Source: Pseudomonadota bacterium (GTDB lineage: Bacteria; Pseudomonadota; Alphaproteobacteria; Rhizobiales; Rhizobiaceae). From it: a stretch of 64,000 bases of DNA. This document shows positions 26,458 to 35,803 of the stretch, one piece after another. The stretch spans positions 18,354 through 82,353 of the forward strand of contig JAEXYH010000041.1 of NCBI GenBank assembly GCA_023451735.1. Direction: 5' to 3'. The position numbers and the translations under genes were made by a program. The number at the start of each line of letters is the position of its first letter. Position 1 is the first letter of the stretch. The notes beneath the pieces were generated by a model that was not told the DNA's origin, did no database searches, and worked only from the letters and a program-made list of their open reading frames with translations.

Positions 26458-28104
26458 TTATGCATCGTTTTCGAGGCGCCATTTGAGTGTCACGCCGCCC
26501 CGCTCGTTGTGGCCAAGCGCGGGAATGGCCGAGAGCAGACGGCGGGTATAGGCTTGCCTGGGGTTGTCGAAGATCGTGTCGCGATCCCCCTCTTCGATAA
26601 TCCGGCCGTCCTGCATGACGACGACACGGTCGGCCACCTGTTCGACCACGCCGAGATCGTGGCTGATGAACAGGCAGGAAAAACCGTAGCGTTTCTGCAG
26701 GTCGGAAAAGAGATCGAGCACCTGTGCGCGCACCGTCACGTCGAGCGCGGACACCGGTTCGTCGGCGATCAGGAAGCGCGGGCGGCGGGCAATCGCGCGA
26801 GCAATCGCCACACGCTGCCGCTGTCCGCCGGACAGTTCGTGCGGATAGCGGCTGGCATAATCGGCATTGAGCCCCACTTCCTCCAGCGTTTCCAGCGCCC
26901 GCTTCCGTTTTGCCGCAGCGTCGAGATCGGGCACCAGCCTGAGCGCCTCCTCGACCAGCGCCAGGATCGTCATCCGCGGATCAAGCGAGGAATACGGATC
27001 CTGAAACACCATCTGGCAGTTCAGGCGATAGTCGCGCCAGTCCTCATCGCGCGAACGGCCGTGAAAGCGGATATCGCCTTCGCTTTCCTTGACCAGACCC
27101 GCAATCGTGCGGCCAAGCGTGGTCTTGCCGGAACCGGAGCCGCCGACAAGCGCGACGACTTCGCCCTCGTGGATATCGATACTGATCCCGTGCAGGGCGC
27201 GCTTGGGCACCGCCTTCTTGAGCAGCGATTTGCGGCCTGCGTAATCGACGACGATGTTGCGGGCCGAGACCATCGGCGCCTTCGACATGTCGAGCGCACG
27301 CGCTTCACCGCGGAAGGGCAGAGAGGACAGGAGCTTCTTCGTATAGGCGTGCTGTGGGGCATCAAGCAGATCCTCGGTGCGCCCCTGTTCGACGATAGAG
27401 CCCTTTTCCATCACCACGATGCGGCTCGTATAACGCGCCACCATCGGCAGGTCGTGGCTGATCAGCAGAACGGCCGTGCCTTCGGCCCGTGTCAGTTCCA
27501 CCATCAGTTCCATGACGTCACGCTGGATGACGGCGTCGAGCGCCGTAGTCGGTTCGTCAGCGATCAGCAGCGCCGGTTTCAGCAGCATGACCGAAGCCAG
27601 CATGATGCGCTGGCGCATGCCGCCGGAAAACTCGTGCGGGAAAGCGGCAAGTGCGCCTTCCGGATCGCGGATGCCGACACGCTTCAGCATGTCGAGGATG
27701 CGGCTGTGGCGTTCCTCCGGCGACTGTTTGGTATGAAGAACAAGTCCTTCCTCCAGCTGCCGACCGATCGTCATAGACGGGTTGAGCGATGTCATCGGCT
27801 CCTGAAAAACGACGCCGATTTCGCCGCCGCGCAGATGCCGAAGCTCCCTATCCTTCATCGTCAGGACATCGCGGCCCTTGTAGCGAACCGAACCGCCCGT
27901 GACCTTGATGGCCGGTGGCAGAAGCGAGATCAGCGCACGTGTGGCCAGCGTCTTGCCGGACCCGCTTTCGCCGACGATCCCGAAGATTTCGCCCGGCGCG
28001 ATGTCGAAGGAAATACCCCTGACCACTTCGAGACCGGTATGGGCAACCTCGAGTGCAAGACCGGTAACGCTCAAAAGCGCGTTGTCGAGAGTTTCCTTGG
28101 TCAT
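26458..28104 (-). CDS. Fused dual-ATPase of dipeptide-type ABC transporter (DppD-DppF fusion)
   Basis: A 548-residue protein with two complete ABC ATPase halves. First half: GIVGESGSGKT Walker A near residue 45, signature FSGGMRQR, Walker B LLIADEPTTALD. Second half from about residue 285: VGGSGSGKTTLG, LSGGQRQRVAIARA, LIADEPVSALDVTV. Each half ends with the peptide-transporter extension AYTKKLL/AYTRRLL. It powers the two permeases encoded upstream, with which it overlaps by four bases. Such fusions are common in rhizobial peptide, glutathione and opine-like transporters. Confidence 0.92.
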   Translation of the reverse strand: MTKETLDNALLSVTGLALEVAHTGLEVVRGISFDIAPGEIFGIVGESGSGKTLATRALISLLPPAIKVTGGSVRYKGRDVLTMKDRELRHLRGGEIGVVFQEPMTSLNPSMTIGRQLEEGLVLHTKQSPEERHSRILDMLKRVGIRDPEGALAAFPHEFSGGMRQRIMLASVMLLKPALLIADEPTTALDAVIQRDVMELMVELTRAEGTAVLLISHDLPMVARYTSRIVVMEKGSIVEQGRTEDLLDAPQHAYTKKLLSSLPFRGEARALDMSKAPMVSARNIVVDYAGRKSLLKKAVPKRALHGISIDIHEGEVVALVGGSGSGKTTLGRTIAGLVKESEGDIRFHGRSRDEDWRDYRLNCQMVFQDPYSSLDPRMTILALVEEALRLVPDLDAAAKRKRALETLEEVGLNADYASRYPHELSGGQRQRVAIARAIARRPRFLIADEPVSALDVTVRAQVLDLFSDLQKRYGFSCLFISHDLGVVEQVADRVVVMQDGRIIEEGDRDTIFDNPRQAYTRRLLSAIPALGHNERGGVTLKWRLENDA

Positions 28105-28919
28105 TTCAGGCCCCTCATGCGCGGGTCGAGGCGGTCGCGAAGAGCGTCGCCGAGGAGATTAATGCCGAGCAGCGTCAGCGCGATGCAGATACCGGGGAAT
28201 AGACCCAGCCAGACAGCTTGCTGGATGAACGGACGGCCGGCGGCCAGCATGTTGCCCCATGTGGGCGCCGGTGGCGGCACACCAAGGCCGAGAAAGGAGA
28301 GCGCGCTTTCCGACAGGATCGCCCAGCCGAACATCGACGTGGCAAGAACGGTGATAGGGGCAAGGCAATTCGGCAGGATATGGCGGAAGAGCGTGAACAG
28401 CTCGCCATTGCCCATCACCCGCGACGCTTCGATGAATTCCCGTTCGCGCAGCGACAGGACGGCGCCACGCACTACACGCGCCATGGAGGGCGTATAGGCG
28501 ATACCGAGTGCAAATATGATGCCGTACTGGTTGGCGCCGAAAACGGCGAGCAGGCCAAGCGCCAGGAGAATCCCGGGAAAAGCCAGAAGTGCGTTGTTGA
28601 CCGCCATGATGGCGCCATCCACCCAGCCGCGCGCATAACCGCTGACAAGACCGATCAGCGTGCCGCATATGGTGGCGAAGCTGACGGTGAGAAAGCCGAT
28701 CCAGACGCTTGCCTGCGCGCCAACCATCAGGCGGCTCAACACATCGCGGCCGAATTCGTCGGTCCCGAGAAGATGCGTGGCGCTCGGTCCGGCAAGACGC
28801 GCAGTAAACGGCAGTTTCATCGGGTCGAACGGCGTCCAGAAGAGGCCGAGTGCGGCGGTTGCGATGAGAACGGCGATGAGAACCCCGCCGATAAGGCCGT
28901 TGAGAGTGAACTTTTTCAT
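28101..28919 (-). CDS. Dipeptide-type ABC transporter permease (DppC-like)
   Basis: A 272-residue inner-membrane permease. The N-terminal segment with FWTPFDPMKLPFTARLAGPS and then HLLGTDEFGRDVLSRLM is diagnostic of the DppC/OppC subfamily. The cytosolic EAA-type loop for the ATPase is in RVMGNGELFTLFRHILPNCL. It ends LRDRLDPRMRG, the normal C-terminus of DppC proteins. It overlaps the DppB-like gene upstream and the ATPase gene downstream by four bases each. Confidence 0.92.
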   Translation of the reverse strand: MKKFTLNGLIGGVLIAVLIATAALGLFWTPFDPMKLPFTARLAGPSATHLLGTDEFGRDVLSRLMVGAQASVWIGFLTVSFATICGTLIGLVSGYARGWVDGAIMAVNNALLAFPGILLALGLLAVFGANQYGIIFALGIAYTPSMARVVRGAVLSLREREFIEASRVMGNGELFTLFRHILPNCLAPITVLATSMFGWAILSESALSFLGLGVPPPAPTWGNMLAAGRPFIQQAVWLGLFPGICIALTLLGINLLGDALRDRLDPRMRGLK

Positions 28920-29860
28920 TCGGCGACAACCCGCGGATCGAACAGGGGATAGAGCAGGTCGACGACGAGATTGACCAGCACATAGGACAAGGAGACGAAC
29001 AGCAGGCAGCCCTGGATAACCGGATAGTCACGGGCAAAAATACTGTCCACCATCAGGCGGCCAAGGCCGGGAATGGTGAAGACCGTCTCGATGACTGCGA
29101 TGCCGCCGAGAAGATTGCCGAGGATGAGGCCGATCATCGTCCATGTCGGGCCGAATGCATTCTTGAACGCATGCCGCCACAACACGGCGCTTTCCGAAAG
29201 TCCTTTGGCGCGGGCATGGGTAATGTAATCGAGGCGCAGCACTTCCAGCGTCGAGGCGCGCGCCATGCGGATCAGCACGCCCGCTTCGTGGATGACCAGC
29301 GTCATGACCGGCAGGACGAGGTAAAGCAGGCCGCCGACGATGTTGTCGCTGATCGACACGTAACCGAGAACCGGCAACCAGCCGAGCTTCAGCCCGAAAA
29401 GAAGAAGCAGCAGAAGGCCAAGCCAGAAAGTCGGGATCGACAACAGCACCGTCGCGGTACCAACCAGCGCCAGATCCGTTACACTGTTCTGTCGCCATGC
29501 GGCAATCACACCAGCCGGCACAGCAATCAGGCTGGCCAGCAGAACTGCAATCACGACGATTTCCGCGCTGACCACGAAACGCGAGATGACGAGCGGCAGG
29601 ACTGCCTCGTCATTGACGATGGAGCGCCCGAAATCGCCCTGCAGGACATTGCCGGCCCAGATGACAAATTGCTGCGGCATCGACTTGTCGAGACCAAGCT
29701 CGGTGCGCATGGCGGCAATCTGCTCAGGCTGCGCCATGTCGCCCAGCATGAGGGCCGCAGGATCACCGGGAATGAAACGGATCAGGGCGAAGACCGTGAT
29801 CGAGACAAGCACGATCGTCGGCAGCGCCATCAGAAGACGGCTCAGTATGAATCTCAGCAT
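28916..29860 (-). CDS. Dipeptide-type ABC transporter permease (DppB-like)
   Basis: A 314-residue inner-membrane permease starting MLRFILSRLLMALPTIVLVS, the canonical DppB/OppB beginning. It has FIPGDPAALMLG, GLDKSMPQQFVIWAGNVLQG and the ATPase-contact loop ITHARAKGLSESAVLWRHAF. It ends VDLLYPLFDPRV. The start at 29860 has a GGGGA site; the frame extending to 29902 is not needed. It is the first structural gene of the operon, 177 bases downstream of a LysR gene on the same strand. Confidence 0.92.
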   Translation of the reverse strand: MLRFILSRLLMALPTIVLVSITVFALIRFIPGDPAALMLGDMAQPEQIAAMRTELGLDKSMPQQFVIWAGNVLQGDFGRSIVNDEAVLPLVISRFVVSAEIVVIAVLLASLIAVPAGVIAAWRQNSVTDLALVGTATVLLSIPTFWLGLLLLLLFGLKLGWLPVLGYVSISDNIVGGLLYLVLPVMTLVIHEAGVLIRMARASTLEVLRLDYITHARAKGLSESAVLWRHAFKNAFGPTWTMIGLILGNLLGGIAVIETVFTIPGLGRLMVDSIFARDYPVIQGCLLFVSLSYVLVNLVVDLLYPLFDPRVVAE

Positions 29861-30037
29861 TTTTTCCCCACGATTGAAGGCGGCTTTCCGTTCCGCCAGC
29901 ATCGGTTTCGTTAATTAAGACTATGACGAAATGAATTTAGTTGCGCAATACTATGCGATTTTATCATATATCTATGCGTCCCGCGGGCCGCATTCCGCCG
30001 ATGGAAACAGGCGCCGTTTCCGCCCAAGCATACGACT

Positions 30038-30943
30038 TCATTCGATTTTCTGAGACAATTGAATCTGCCGCTCCAGCGCATCGCTCAGCGCTTGCGCCGC
30101 AATCGACAGCGGAAAACCGGCGGCGCGCGCCAGGCCGAAATCCTGCTTTGCCTGCGGAACGAACGGGCGCTGGACGACAGGCAGATGACGGTAAAGATTG
30201 GCGTAGAAACTGCTGATGATCGACACCCCCAGCCCCTGTGCAACATAGGCACAGGCTGAACTGTTGGTATGCGTCTCGATCTTCACCATCTGCTTCACGC
30301 CCGCGCGTGCAAACTGCTGGTCGAGCGCCATGCGGTTCGGCCTCTGCCGGCCGATCAGGATCAGCGGCACATTGCGCAGATCCTTTGTCGAGATCTCTTC
30401 AAGTTCCGCCAACGGGTGATCTTTCGGAACAACGCAGACACTCGTGCCGCTCGCCACCTTGTCGACCACGATACCCGGCCCTGTCTCGCCTTCCATGCGC
30501 AGGAATCCGATATCGATGACCCTCTCGCCGACCAGCTTGTTGATTGCCGTCGTGCTCTCGAAAAAGGTCTCGATACGCACACCGGGAAAATCACGAATAT
30601 AGTCCTCCAGCATGGCCGGAGCGAAATTCTCCCACATGCTGCTTGGCAGGCCGATGCGCACGATATCCGGGCCTGATGCGCCACTGCGCAGATCTTCCGC
30701 ATGACTGGACATGCGATCCACGGCGAGAAGAACATTTTCCGCATCATGGCCAAGCGCAAGCGCCTCGGGCGTCGCGATGAGACGGCCTTTGTCACGTGCA
30801 AACAGCGTGATCGAGAGATCCTGCTCCAGTTGCTGCAGCATGCGACTGACACCGGACTGACTAAGGCCCATCGTTTTTGCCGCAGCAATCGTCGATCCGG
30901 TAGCCAGAAGCGTGCGAAGCACTTCCAGTTGCTTTATGTTCAT
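30038..30943 (-). CDS. LysR family regulator of the dipeptide-type operon
   Basis: A 301-residue LysR protein: winged helix MNIKQLEVLRTLLATGSTIA, recognition region MGLSQSGVSRMLQQLEQDL, and an effector-binding domain with PLILIGRQRPNRMALDQQFA. I start it at the ATG at 30943; the open frame to 31045 lacks homology. It precedes the transporter/hydrolase operon on the same strand and is the obvious candidate regulator. The effector domain is of the type found beside amino-acid and opine catabolism genes, which is only suggestive. Confidence 0.87.
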   Translation of the reverse strand: MNIKQLEVLRTLLATGSTIAAAKTMGLSQSGVSRMLQQLEQDLSITLFARDKGRLIATPEALALGHDAENVLLAVDRMSSHAEDLRSGASGPDIVRIGLPSSMWENFAPAMLEDYIRDFPGVRIETFFESTTAINKLVGERVIDIGFLRMEGETGPGIVVDKVASGTSVCVVPKDHPLAELEEISTKDLRNVPLILIGRQRPNRMALDQQFARAGVKQMVKIETHTNSSACAYVAQGLGVSIISSFYANLYRHLPVVQRPFVPQAKQDFGLARAAGFPLSIAAQALSDALERQIQLSQKIE

Positions 30944-31730
30944 GCTCGAACCCGTAGTGGCAAATTGCGTTTCATGACCAACCGGATATGCCTTGCAGCA
31001 AGAAATCCGTTGCCTCCGGCAGAACGGATTTTTCGGTACCGGCAAAGCAATAGATCACACCCAAATCCGGCTCAAGAATAATGAGCATAGGCACTTCCAA
31101 ACCTGCAATACAAATCCGGCGCCGGGTATAAACACAAGCGCGTCAGATCTCGCGCATCAGACGCGCCTTTTTTTAAGCACAGGCACCGCAGCAATGATTT
31201 CACGCGCCCAAGATCGGTCAGGAGCATCGCACACGTCCGCGGCGATCATTCCGCCTGGTCTTGATTGGGGTTGGACCTGGACCGTTCATTCTCGTTGAAC
31301 TGCGACAATCAGATTTTGCAAAATAGAGGCTTAGCAATTCCAGTCTTTATCTTGTGTCGTCACGGTGCGCAGAATTGACCTTACACTCCCATACCGGGAA
31401 GAGAGCTTGTGGCCGATGTTCATCAGACGGTGTCGTTTGCCGCTTCGTTAGGGCTAACCATCTCATCTTGGCAGCTGGACGACGAACTATGAGTTTCCCC
31501 AAACAGATGTGAAAAACGGTTTATCAACAGTCCGGATGCCATCTTGGTGGTCGCAGCATGCTGCACCGACAATGCTGCAGCAGATACCCGGAACCGGTTC
31601 CGCGTGTAGGGAGATCCCAATTCGCACGACTTCCAAAACCTCGCTCGAGCCGAGGCTAGAGGAGGACAGGCCCAGCAATACCTTACGATGAGCTTCATTA
31701 TGCGCTAATATACAGATGGGAGACGAGGTC
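30944..31730. other. Long intergenic region with an orphan plus-strand terminator
   Basis: No credible protein gene in nearly 790 bases; the short minus-strand frames at 31423-31756 look like chance. The region contains the LysR promoter and the cyclase gene promoter. A complete rho-independent terminator faces the plus strand at 31138-31174 although no plus-strand gene lies upstream of it. Confidence 0.5.
31138..31174 (+). terminator. Rho-independent terminator, possible 3' end of a small RNA
   Basis: Perfect 7-base stem GCGCGTC (31138-31144) with GACGCGC (31160-31166), loop of 15 bases, then C and a run of seven T (31168-31174). This is a good intrinsic terminator on the plus strand. Upstream on that strand, back to the divergent LysR start, there is no protein gene, so it may end a small non-coding RNA or a LysR-antisense transcript. 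Confidence 0.7.
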
Positions 31731-33575
31731 ATGGACCGGAAGCTTTCCGTCATCATGTGCGCTGACGTCGTTGGCTACTCCACAATGATGGAGCGGGACG
31801 AGCAAGGCACCTATGAGCGCCTGAATGCCAGGCGAAAGGATCTCTTCGAACCTGAAATCAATCGCCACCATGGCCGGATATTCAAGCTGATGGGCGATGG
31901 ACTGCTGGCGGAATTCAGCAGTATCGTCGACGCGGTGGAATGCGCCGTCAGCCTTCAGCGGGGCTTGGCCGATCGGAATTCCGCTCTCGACGAAACCCTG
32001 CGTATCCATGTTCGGATAGGGATCAATCTCGGTGAAGTCATTATCGAGGGCGAGGATCGCTATGGCGAAGGGGTCAATATTGCAGCGCGACTTGAGCATC
32101 TGGCCGAACCTGACTCGATTTTCGTTTCAGGCAAGATCGCGCGAGAAGTCGAGAAGAAGCTCGCCTTCACATTCGAACCAGTTGGCGAGCAGAAGGTCAG
32201 GAACATCGCCGAGCCCATCCAGGTGTTCAGAGTGCGATATGGCGGAACGCCGACGCGAGCGAACTGGCGTAGAAAGGGTCGCTACCGTCCCATCATCGCC
32301 GCCATCGCCGTCGTCGTCCTGATGGGTGCCGGCGCCGTCTTTTACGGCCTGCGGCCCACGCCAGCGCAATCAGGTGAACCATCTGTGGCCGTACTGCCCT
32401 TCGTCAATTTGAGTGGCGACCCGAACCAGGACTATCTGGGTGCTGGAATCGCCGAAGACCTGATCACGATGTTGTCGTCTTTCCCAAGCCTGCGCGTCGT
32501 CTCCCGGAGTTCCAGCTTTGGCTACGACAAGCCAGTAAAGGTGCAGCGGGTTGGGGAAGACCTCAAGGTGAACTATGTCATCGAAGGCAGCGTGCGCCGG
32601 TCTGTCGATAACGTGCGGGTCACCGCTCAGTTAATCGACGCATCGACCGGCGAACATTTATGGGCGAACCGCTATGACAAGGAGGGCCAGGATGTCACCG
32701 CCCTGCAAGACGACGTTGCGGAACGCATATACAATACGCTGGCCGGCCTGAGAGGGGAGATCAGAAAGCGGGAAGAGAACGACGCGTGGACCAAGTCCGC
32801 TCCCAGTCTTGGCGAGTACGACTACTATCTGCGCGGTCACCAGGTGTTCTTTCGGTTCACCAAGGAGGACAACTTGAAGGCCAGGGAGATCTGGCTCGAA
32901 GGACTGTCGAAATATCCAGATTCCGCCCTTCTGAAGGCAAAACTCGCTTTCAACTACGTGCTGGATCTTCAATATTACGGGTCGGACGATCCTTGGCAGA
33001 CTACCGAACTGGCATGGAAGTATGGCATGGCAGCGCTCCAGTCCCCCGAGAAATCTCAACTTGAGACGTTCCTGTCCCACTGGATCATGGCGTTTCTCTA
33101 TCAGTACCACGAAGGGGATTTTAAACGGTCCGTAGCCGAAGCCGAAATCGCTGTGAAACTTGTTCCTTATGATCCCTTTTCGCACGCTGACCTCGGTCAG
33201 GCGATTGCTGGTGCCGGAGAGGTCGATCGCGGAATCGAGTGGATCGAAGAGGCGATACACCGTGATGCAAACCCGCTCGAGTGGTATTTCTCCAACCTCG
33301 CTCTGGCCTACTACCTCGCGGGGCGTCCGGCGGATGCCATCAATGTTGCGACCAAAATGGAGCATCCCGCCTACCAGACGCTTGCCGCTTCTTACGCTCT
33401 TTTGGGGAAACTCGATGAGGCTCGCGCCAGTGTCGAAAAGCTGTTGGCGCAGAGACCTGGCTGGACCGCTCGCGATGAGGCCGTCTGGCCATCGACGAAG
33501 CACCCACAACTCGTCCCTTCCCTGCTGGAGCCGTATCTGGCTGACCTCTTGAAAGCAGGTCTGCCCGAAAAGTGA
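31731..33575 (+). CDS. Membrane-anchored adenylate cyclase with TolB-like and TPR domains
   Basis: About 614 residues. Residues 1-170 are a class III nucleotidyl cyclase: metal Asp in MCADVVGYSTMM, IFKLMGDGLLAEF with the second metal Asp, and GEGVNIAARLEHLA with the Asn/Arg transition-state residues. One membrane span follows (PIIAAIAVVVLMGAGAVFYG), then a TolB-N-like segment beginning SVAVLPFVNLSGDPNQDYLG, and helical repeats of TPR type to the end. It likely makes cAMP in the cytosol in response to something sensed by the extracytoplasmic C-terminal half. I use the ATG at 31731 because GGGAG lies eight bases upstream. Rhizobia carry many such cyclases; the signal is unknown. Confidence 0.85.
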   Translation: MDRKLSVIMCADVVGYSTMMERDEQGTYERLNARRKDLFEPEINRHHGRIFKLMGDGLLAEFSSIVDAVECAVSLQRGLADRNSALDETLRIHVRIGINLGEVIIEGEDRYGEGVNIAARLEHLAEPDSIFVSGKIAREVEKKLAFTFEPVGEQKVRNIAEPIQVFRVRYGGTPTRANWRRKGRYRPIIAAIAVVVLMGAGAVFYGLRPTPAQSGEPSVAVLPFVNLSGDPNQDYLGAGIAEDLITMLSSFPSLRVVSRSSSFGYDKPVKVQRVGEDLKVNYVIEGSVRRSVDNVRVTAQLIDASTGEHLWANRYDKEGQDVTALQDDVAERIYNTLAGLRGEIRKREENDAWTKSAPSLGEYDYYLRGHQVFFRFTKEDNLKAREIWLEGLSKYPDSALLKAKLAFNYVLDLQYYGSDDPWQTTELAWKYGMAALQSPEKSQLETFLSHWIMAFLYQYHEGDFKRSVAEAEIAVKLVPYDPFSHADLGQAIAGAGEVDRGIEWIEEAIHRDANPLEWYFSNLALAYYLAGRPADAINVATKMEHPAYQTLAASYALLGKLDEARASVEKLLAQRPGWTARDEAVWPSTKHPQLVPSLLEPYLADLLKAGLPEK

Positions 33576-33764
33576 GCCGAAATTACTCTTACTTACGGAT
33601 CACGCACAACAGGACAGAATTTGCTGTTTCTCCCCCGACATCGGGCAACGGTTGAAGCAGGTCAGTGAGCCTGAAAGCTGGGAGCACTAAATTTTGCCTG
33701 GTATTGAAGGGATTGGAGCCGAAAAGCCGCAGTATCAACGGCAGGCCTTATGTTCGAAACGGCT

Positions 33765-33795
33765 ACCCGGACAAGCAGCACGCGCCTGTCCGGGT
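33765..33795 (-). terminator. Strong hairpin downstream of tctA
   Basis: ACCCGGACA (33765-33773) and TGTCCGGGT (33787-33795) form a perfect 9-base stem with a 13-base loop, 10 bases beyond the tctA stop codon on the minus strand. The T content after it is low, so it may be a weak intrinsic terminator or a 3'-end stabiliser. Confidence 0.55.
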
Positions 33796-33805
33796 GAAAG
33801 ACCAA

Positions 33806-35308
33806 TTACTCTTCCTGAAAGGCCTTCTCGCGTCCCTTGCGTACGGCGGGCAGCAGCACGGCGACCAGCAACACAGCGGCGACGATCAGCAGGCCTGCGC
33901 TCACCGGACGGGTAATGAATACGCTCGGATCGCCCTTCGAGAAGAGCAGTGTGCGGCGCAGGAACTCTTCCATCATCGGGCCGAGGATGAAAGCGAGCAG
34001 CAACGGTGCCGGCTCCGCGTCGAGCTTGCGGAAGACGTAGCCGACCACGCCGAAGATCGCCATCATATAGACGTCGAAAGCGTTGTTATTGACGCTGAAG
34101 ACACCGATCGCGCAGAAAACGATGATGATCGGGAAGAGGAAATTATAGGGAATGGCGATCATCCGAACCCACAGCCCGATCAGCGGCAGATTGAGGACGA
34201 GCAGCATCGCATTGCCGATCCACATCGAGGCGATCAGGCCCCAGAACAGCGTGGGCTGCTCGGTCATGACAGAGGGACCGGGCTGAATGCCCTGAATGAT
34301 CATCGCACCGATCATCAGCGCCATCACAGAGTTCGACGGCAGGCCGAGCGTCAGCATGGGAATGAACGACGTCTGGGCGCCGGCATTGTTGGCCGATTCC
34401 GGCCCGGCAACGCCTTCGATGGCACCCTTGCCGAATTCTTCCGGATGTTTGGCGAATTTCTTCTCGAGCGAATAGGAGCCGAACGAAGCAAGCGCTGCAC
34501 CGCCGCCGGGCAGAATGCCCAGCAGCGAACCGAGCGCCGTACCGCGCAGGATAGGGGCAATGATACGCTTCCAGTCTTCCTTGGACGGCATCAGGCCGGT
34601 GACGCGTTTCGTCATGACCGAGCGGTCCGCCTCGTCTTCGAGATTGGCGATGATCTCACCGAGACCGAAAATGCCCATGGCGATAACGACGAAATCGAGC
34701 CCGTCGGATAGAAGCGGCATGCCGAATGTATAGCGAGGTACGGCAGAATTCACATCGGTACCCGCCATGCCAAGCAAAAGCCCGACAAGGATCATGCCAA
34801 GCGCATGAAGCAGCGGGCCGGACGCCATGACGATCGAGGCGATCAGACCGAGAACCATCAGCGAGAAATATTCGGCCGGACCGAACTGCAGCGCGACGGC
34901 GGCAAGCGCCGGCGCAAAGACTGCAATCAGAATGGTCGAGATCGTGCCGGCAATAAAGGAGCCGATGGCAGCCGTCGAAAGCGCGCGGCCGGCATGCCCC
35001 TGACGCGCCATCTGGTAACCGTCGAGCGCGGTCACGACGGAAGACGGTTCGCCCGGCAGATTGACGAGAATTGCGGTCGTCGATCCGCCATACTGGGCAC
35101 CGTAATAGATACCGGCCAGCATGATCAGAGCCGATTCCGGCGGCAGGCCGAACGTGATCGGCAGAAGCATGGCGATCGTCGCAACCGGCCCCAGGCCCGG
35201 CAGAACGCCGATGGCAGTGCCGAGGAAGACGCCGACAAGGCAATAGAACAGATTGTAGAATGTGCCGGCAACGGTGAAACCGAGCCAGAGATTTGCGAAA
35301 ATATCCAT
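33806..35308 (-). CDS. tctA: Tripartite tricarboxylate transporter large membrane subunit TctA
   Basis: A 500-residue, highly hydrophobic protein with about 11-12 membrane segments, the TctA family length. Diagnostic segments: FLGTAIGVLPGLGPVATIAM and YYGAQYGGSTTAILVNLPGE near the N-terminus, and the second copy of the repeat LGILPGGGAALASFGSYSLE with GAIEGVAGPESANNAGAQTS. It is the ion-coupled translocator for a carboxylate captured by TctC. I start it at 35308, where GAGGT precedes the ATG. It follows tctB by 10 bases. Confidence 0.92.
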   Translation of the reverse strand: MDIFANLWLGFTVAGTFYNLFYCLVGVFLGTAIGVLPGLGPVATIAMLLPITFGLPPESALIMLAGIYYGAQYGGSTTAILVNLPGEPSSVVTALDGYQMARQGHAGRALSTAAIGSFIAGTISTILIAVFAPALAAVALQFGPAEYFSLMVLGLIASIVMASGPLLHALGMILVGLLLGMAGTDVNSAVPRYTFGMPLLSDGLDFVVIAMGIFGLGEIIANLEDEADRSVMTKRVTGLMPSKEDWKRIIAPILRGTALGSLLGILPGGGAALASFGSYSLEKKFAKHPEEFGKGAIEGVAGPESANNAGAQTSFIPMLTLGLPSNSVMALMIGAMIIQGIQPGPSVMTEQPTLFWGLIASMWIGNAMLLVLNLPLIGLWVRMIAIPYNFLFPIIIVFCAIGVFSVNNNAFDVYMMAIFGVVGYVFRKLDAEPAPLLLAFILGPMMEEFLRRTLLFSKGDPSVFITRPVSAGLLIVAAVLLVAVLLPAVRKGREKAFQEE

Positions 35309-35318
35309 CACATCGACC

Positions 35319-35777
35319 TCACTTGAACCACTCGCCGATGAGCGGCATGGGCACGCCAAGGCCCTCGATGAAGATAACGGCGCAGAAGATGATGAAAGCA
35401 ACGAGGCCGAGCGCTGCGCGCAATTCGAAGCGGAACCTCTCGCTGGCCGCAGCCGAGATCAGGATCAGCGCCAGGAGCGCGACGATGACGCCCGTCGTTT
35501 CCAGCAGATAACCGAAGGCGCAGACCGACAGGGTGATCAGCGCCATCCCCTTCCAGTTTATACGGCCGATCGGCTGGCCCTCGTGCAAAATACCGCGCAG
35601 CATGGCGACGATGCCGAAAAGGATCAGCAGACCGGAGATGATGGTCGGAAAATAACCGGGGCCCATGCGTCCCGACGTGCCGAAGGAATAGTTCCTGGCG
35701 ATGATGAAACCGGCAAGACCGAGGGCGAGATAGATCACCCCGATGCCGAGATCCTTTTGTCCGCGTATCCGCGTCAT
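35319..35777 (-). CDS. tctB: Tripartite tricarboxylate transporter small membrane subunit TctB
   Basis: A 152-residue inner-membrane protein with four predicted spans, the usual TctB size. The start RGQKDLGIGVIYLALGLAGF followed by SFGTSGRMGPGYFPTIISGL is the standard TctB beginning. It forms the membrane complex with TctA. An AGGGAGGAAGG site precedes the ATG. It sits between the GntR-type regulator gene (26 bases upstream) and tctA, so regulator and transporter share a transcript. Confidence 0.9.
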   Translation of the reverse strand: MTRIRGQKDLGIGVIYLALGLAGFIIARNYSFGTSGRMGPGYFPTIISGLLILFGIVAMLRGILHEGQPIGRINWKGMALITLSVCAFGYLLETTGVIVALLALILISAAASERFRFELRAALGLVAFIIFCAVIFIEGLGVPMPLIGEWFK

Positions 35778-35803
35778 GCTTACCTTCCTCCCTGGTATGA
35801 AGG

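Noticed and set aside
26296..28497. 733-codon open frame on the plus strand
   Set aside because: It is antisense to the fused dipeptide ATPase and permease genes, which have full motifs and overlapping starts; the plus-strand translation is low-complexity His/Arg-rich and lacks any family motif.
31423..31756. Small minus-strand frames in the spacer before the cyclase
   Set aside because: Two overlapping frames in different registers without ribosome sites or recognisable sequence.
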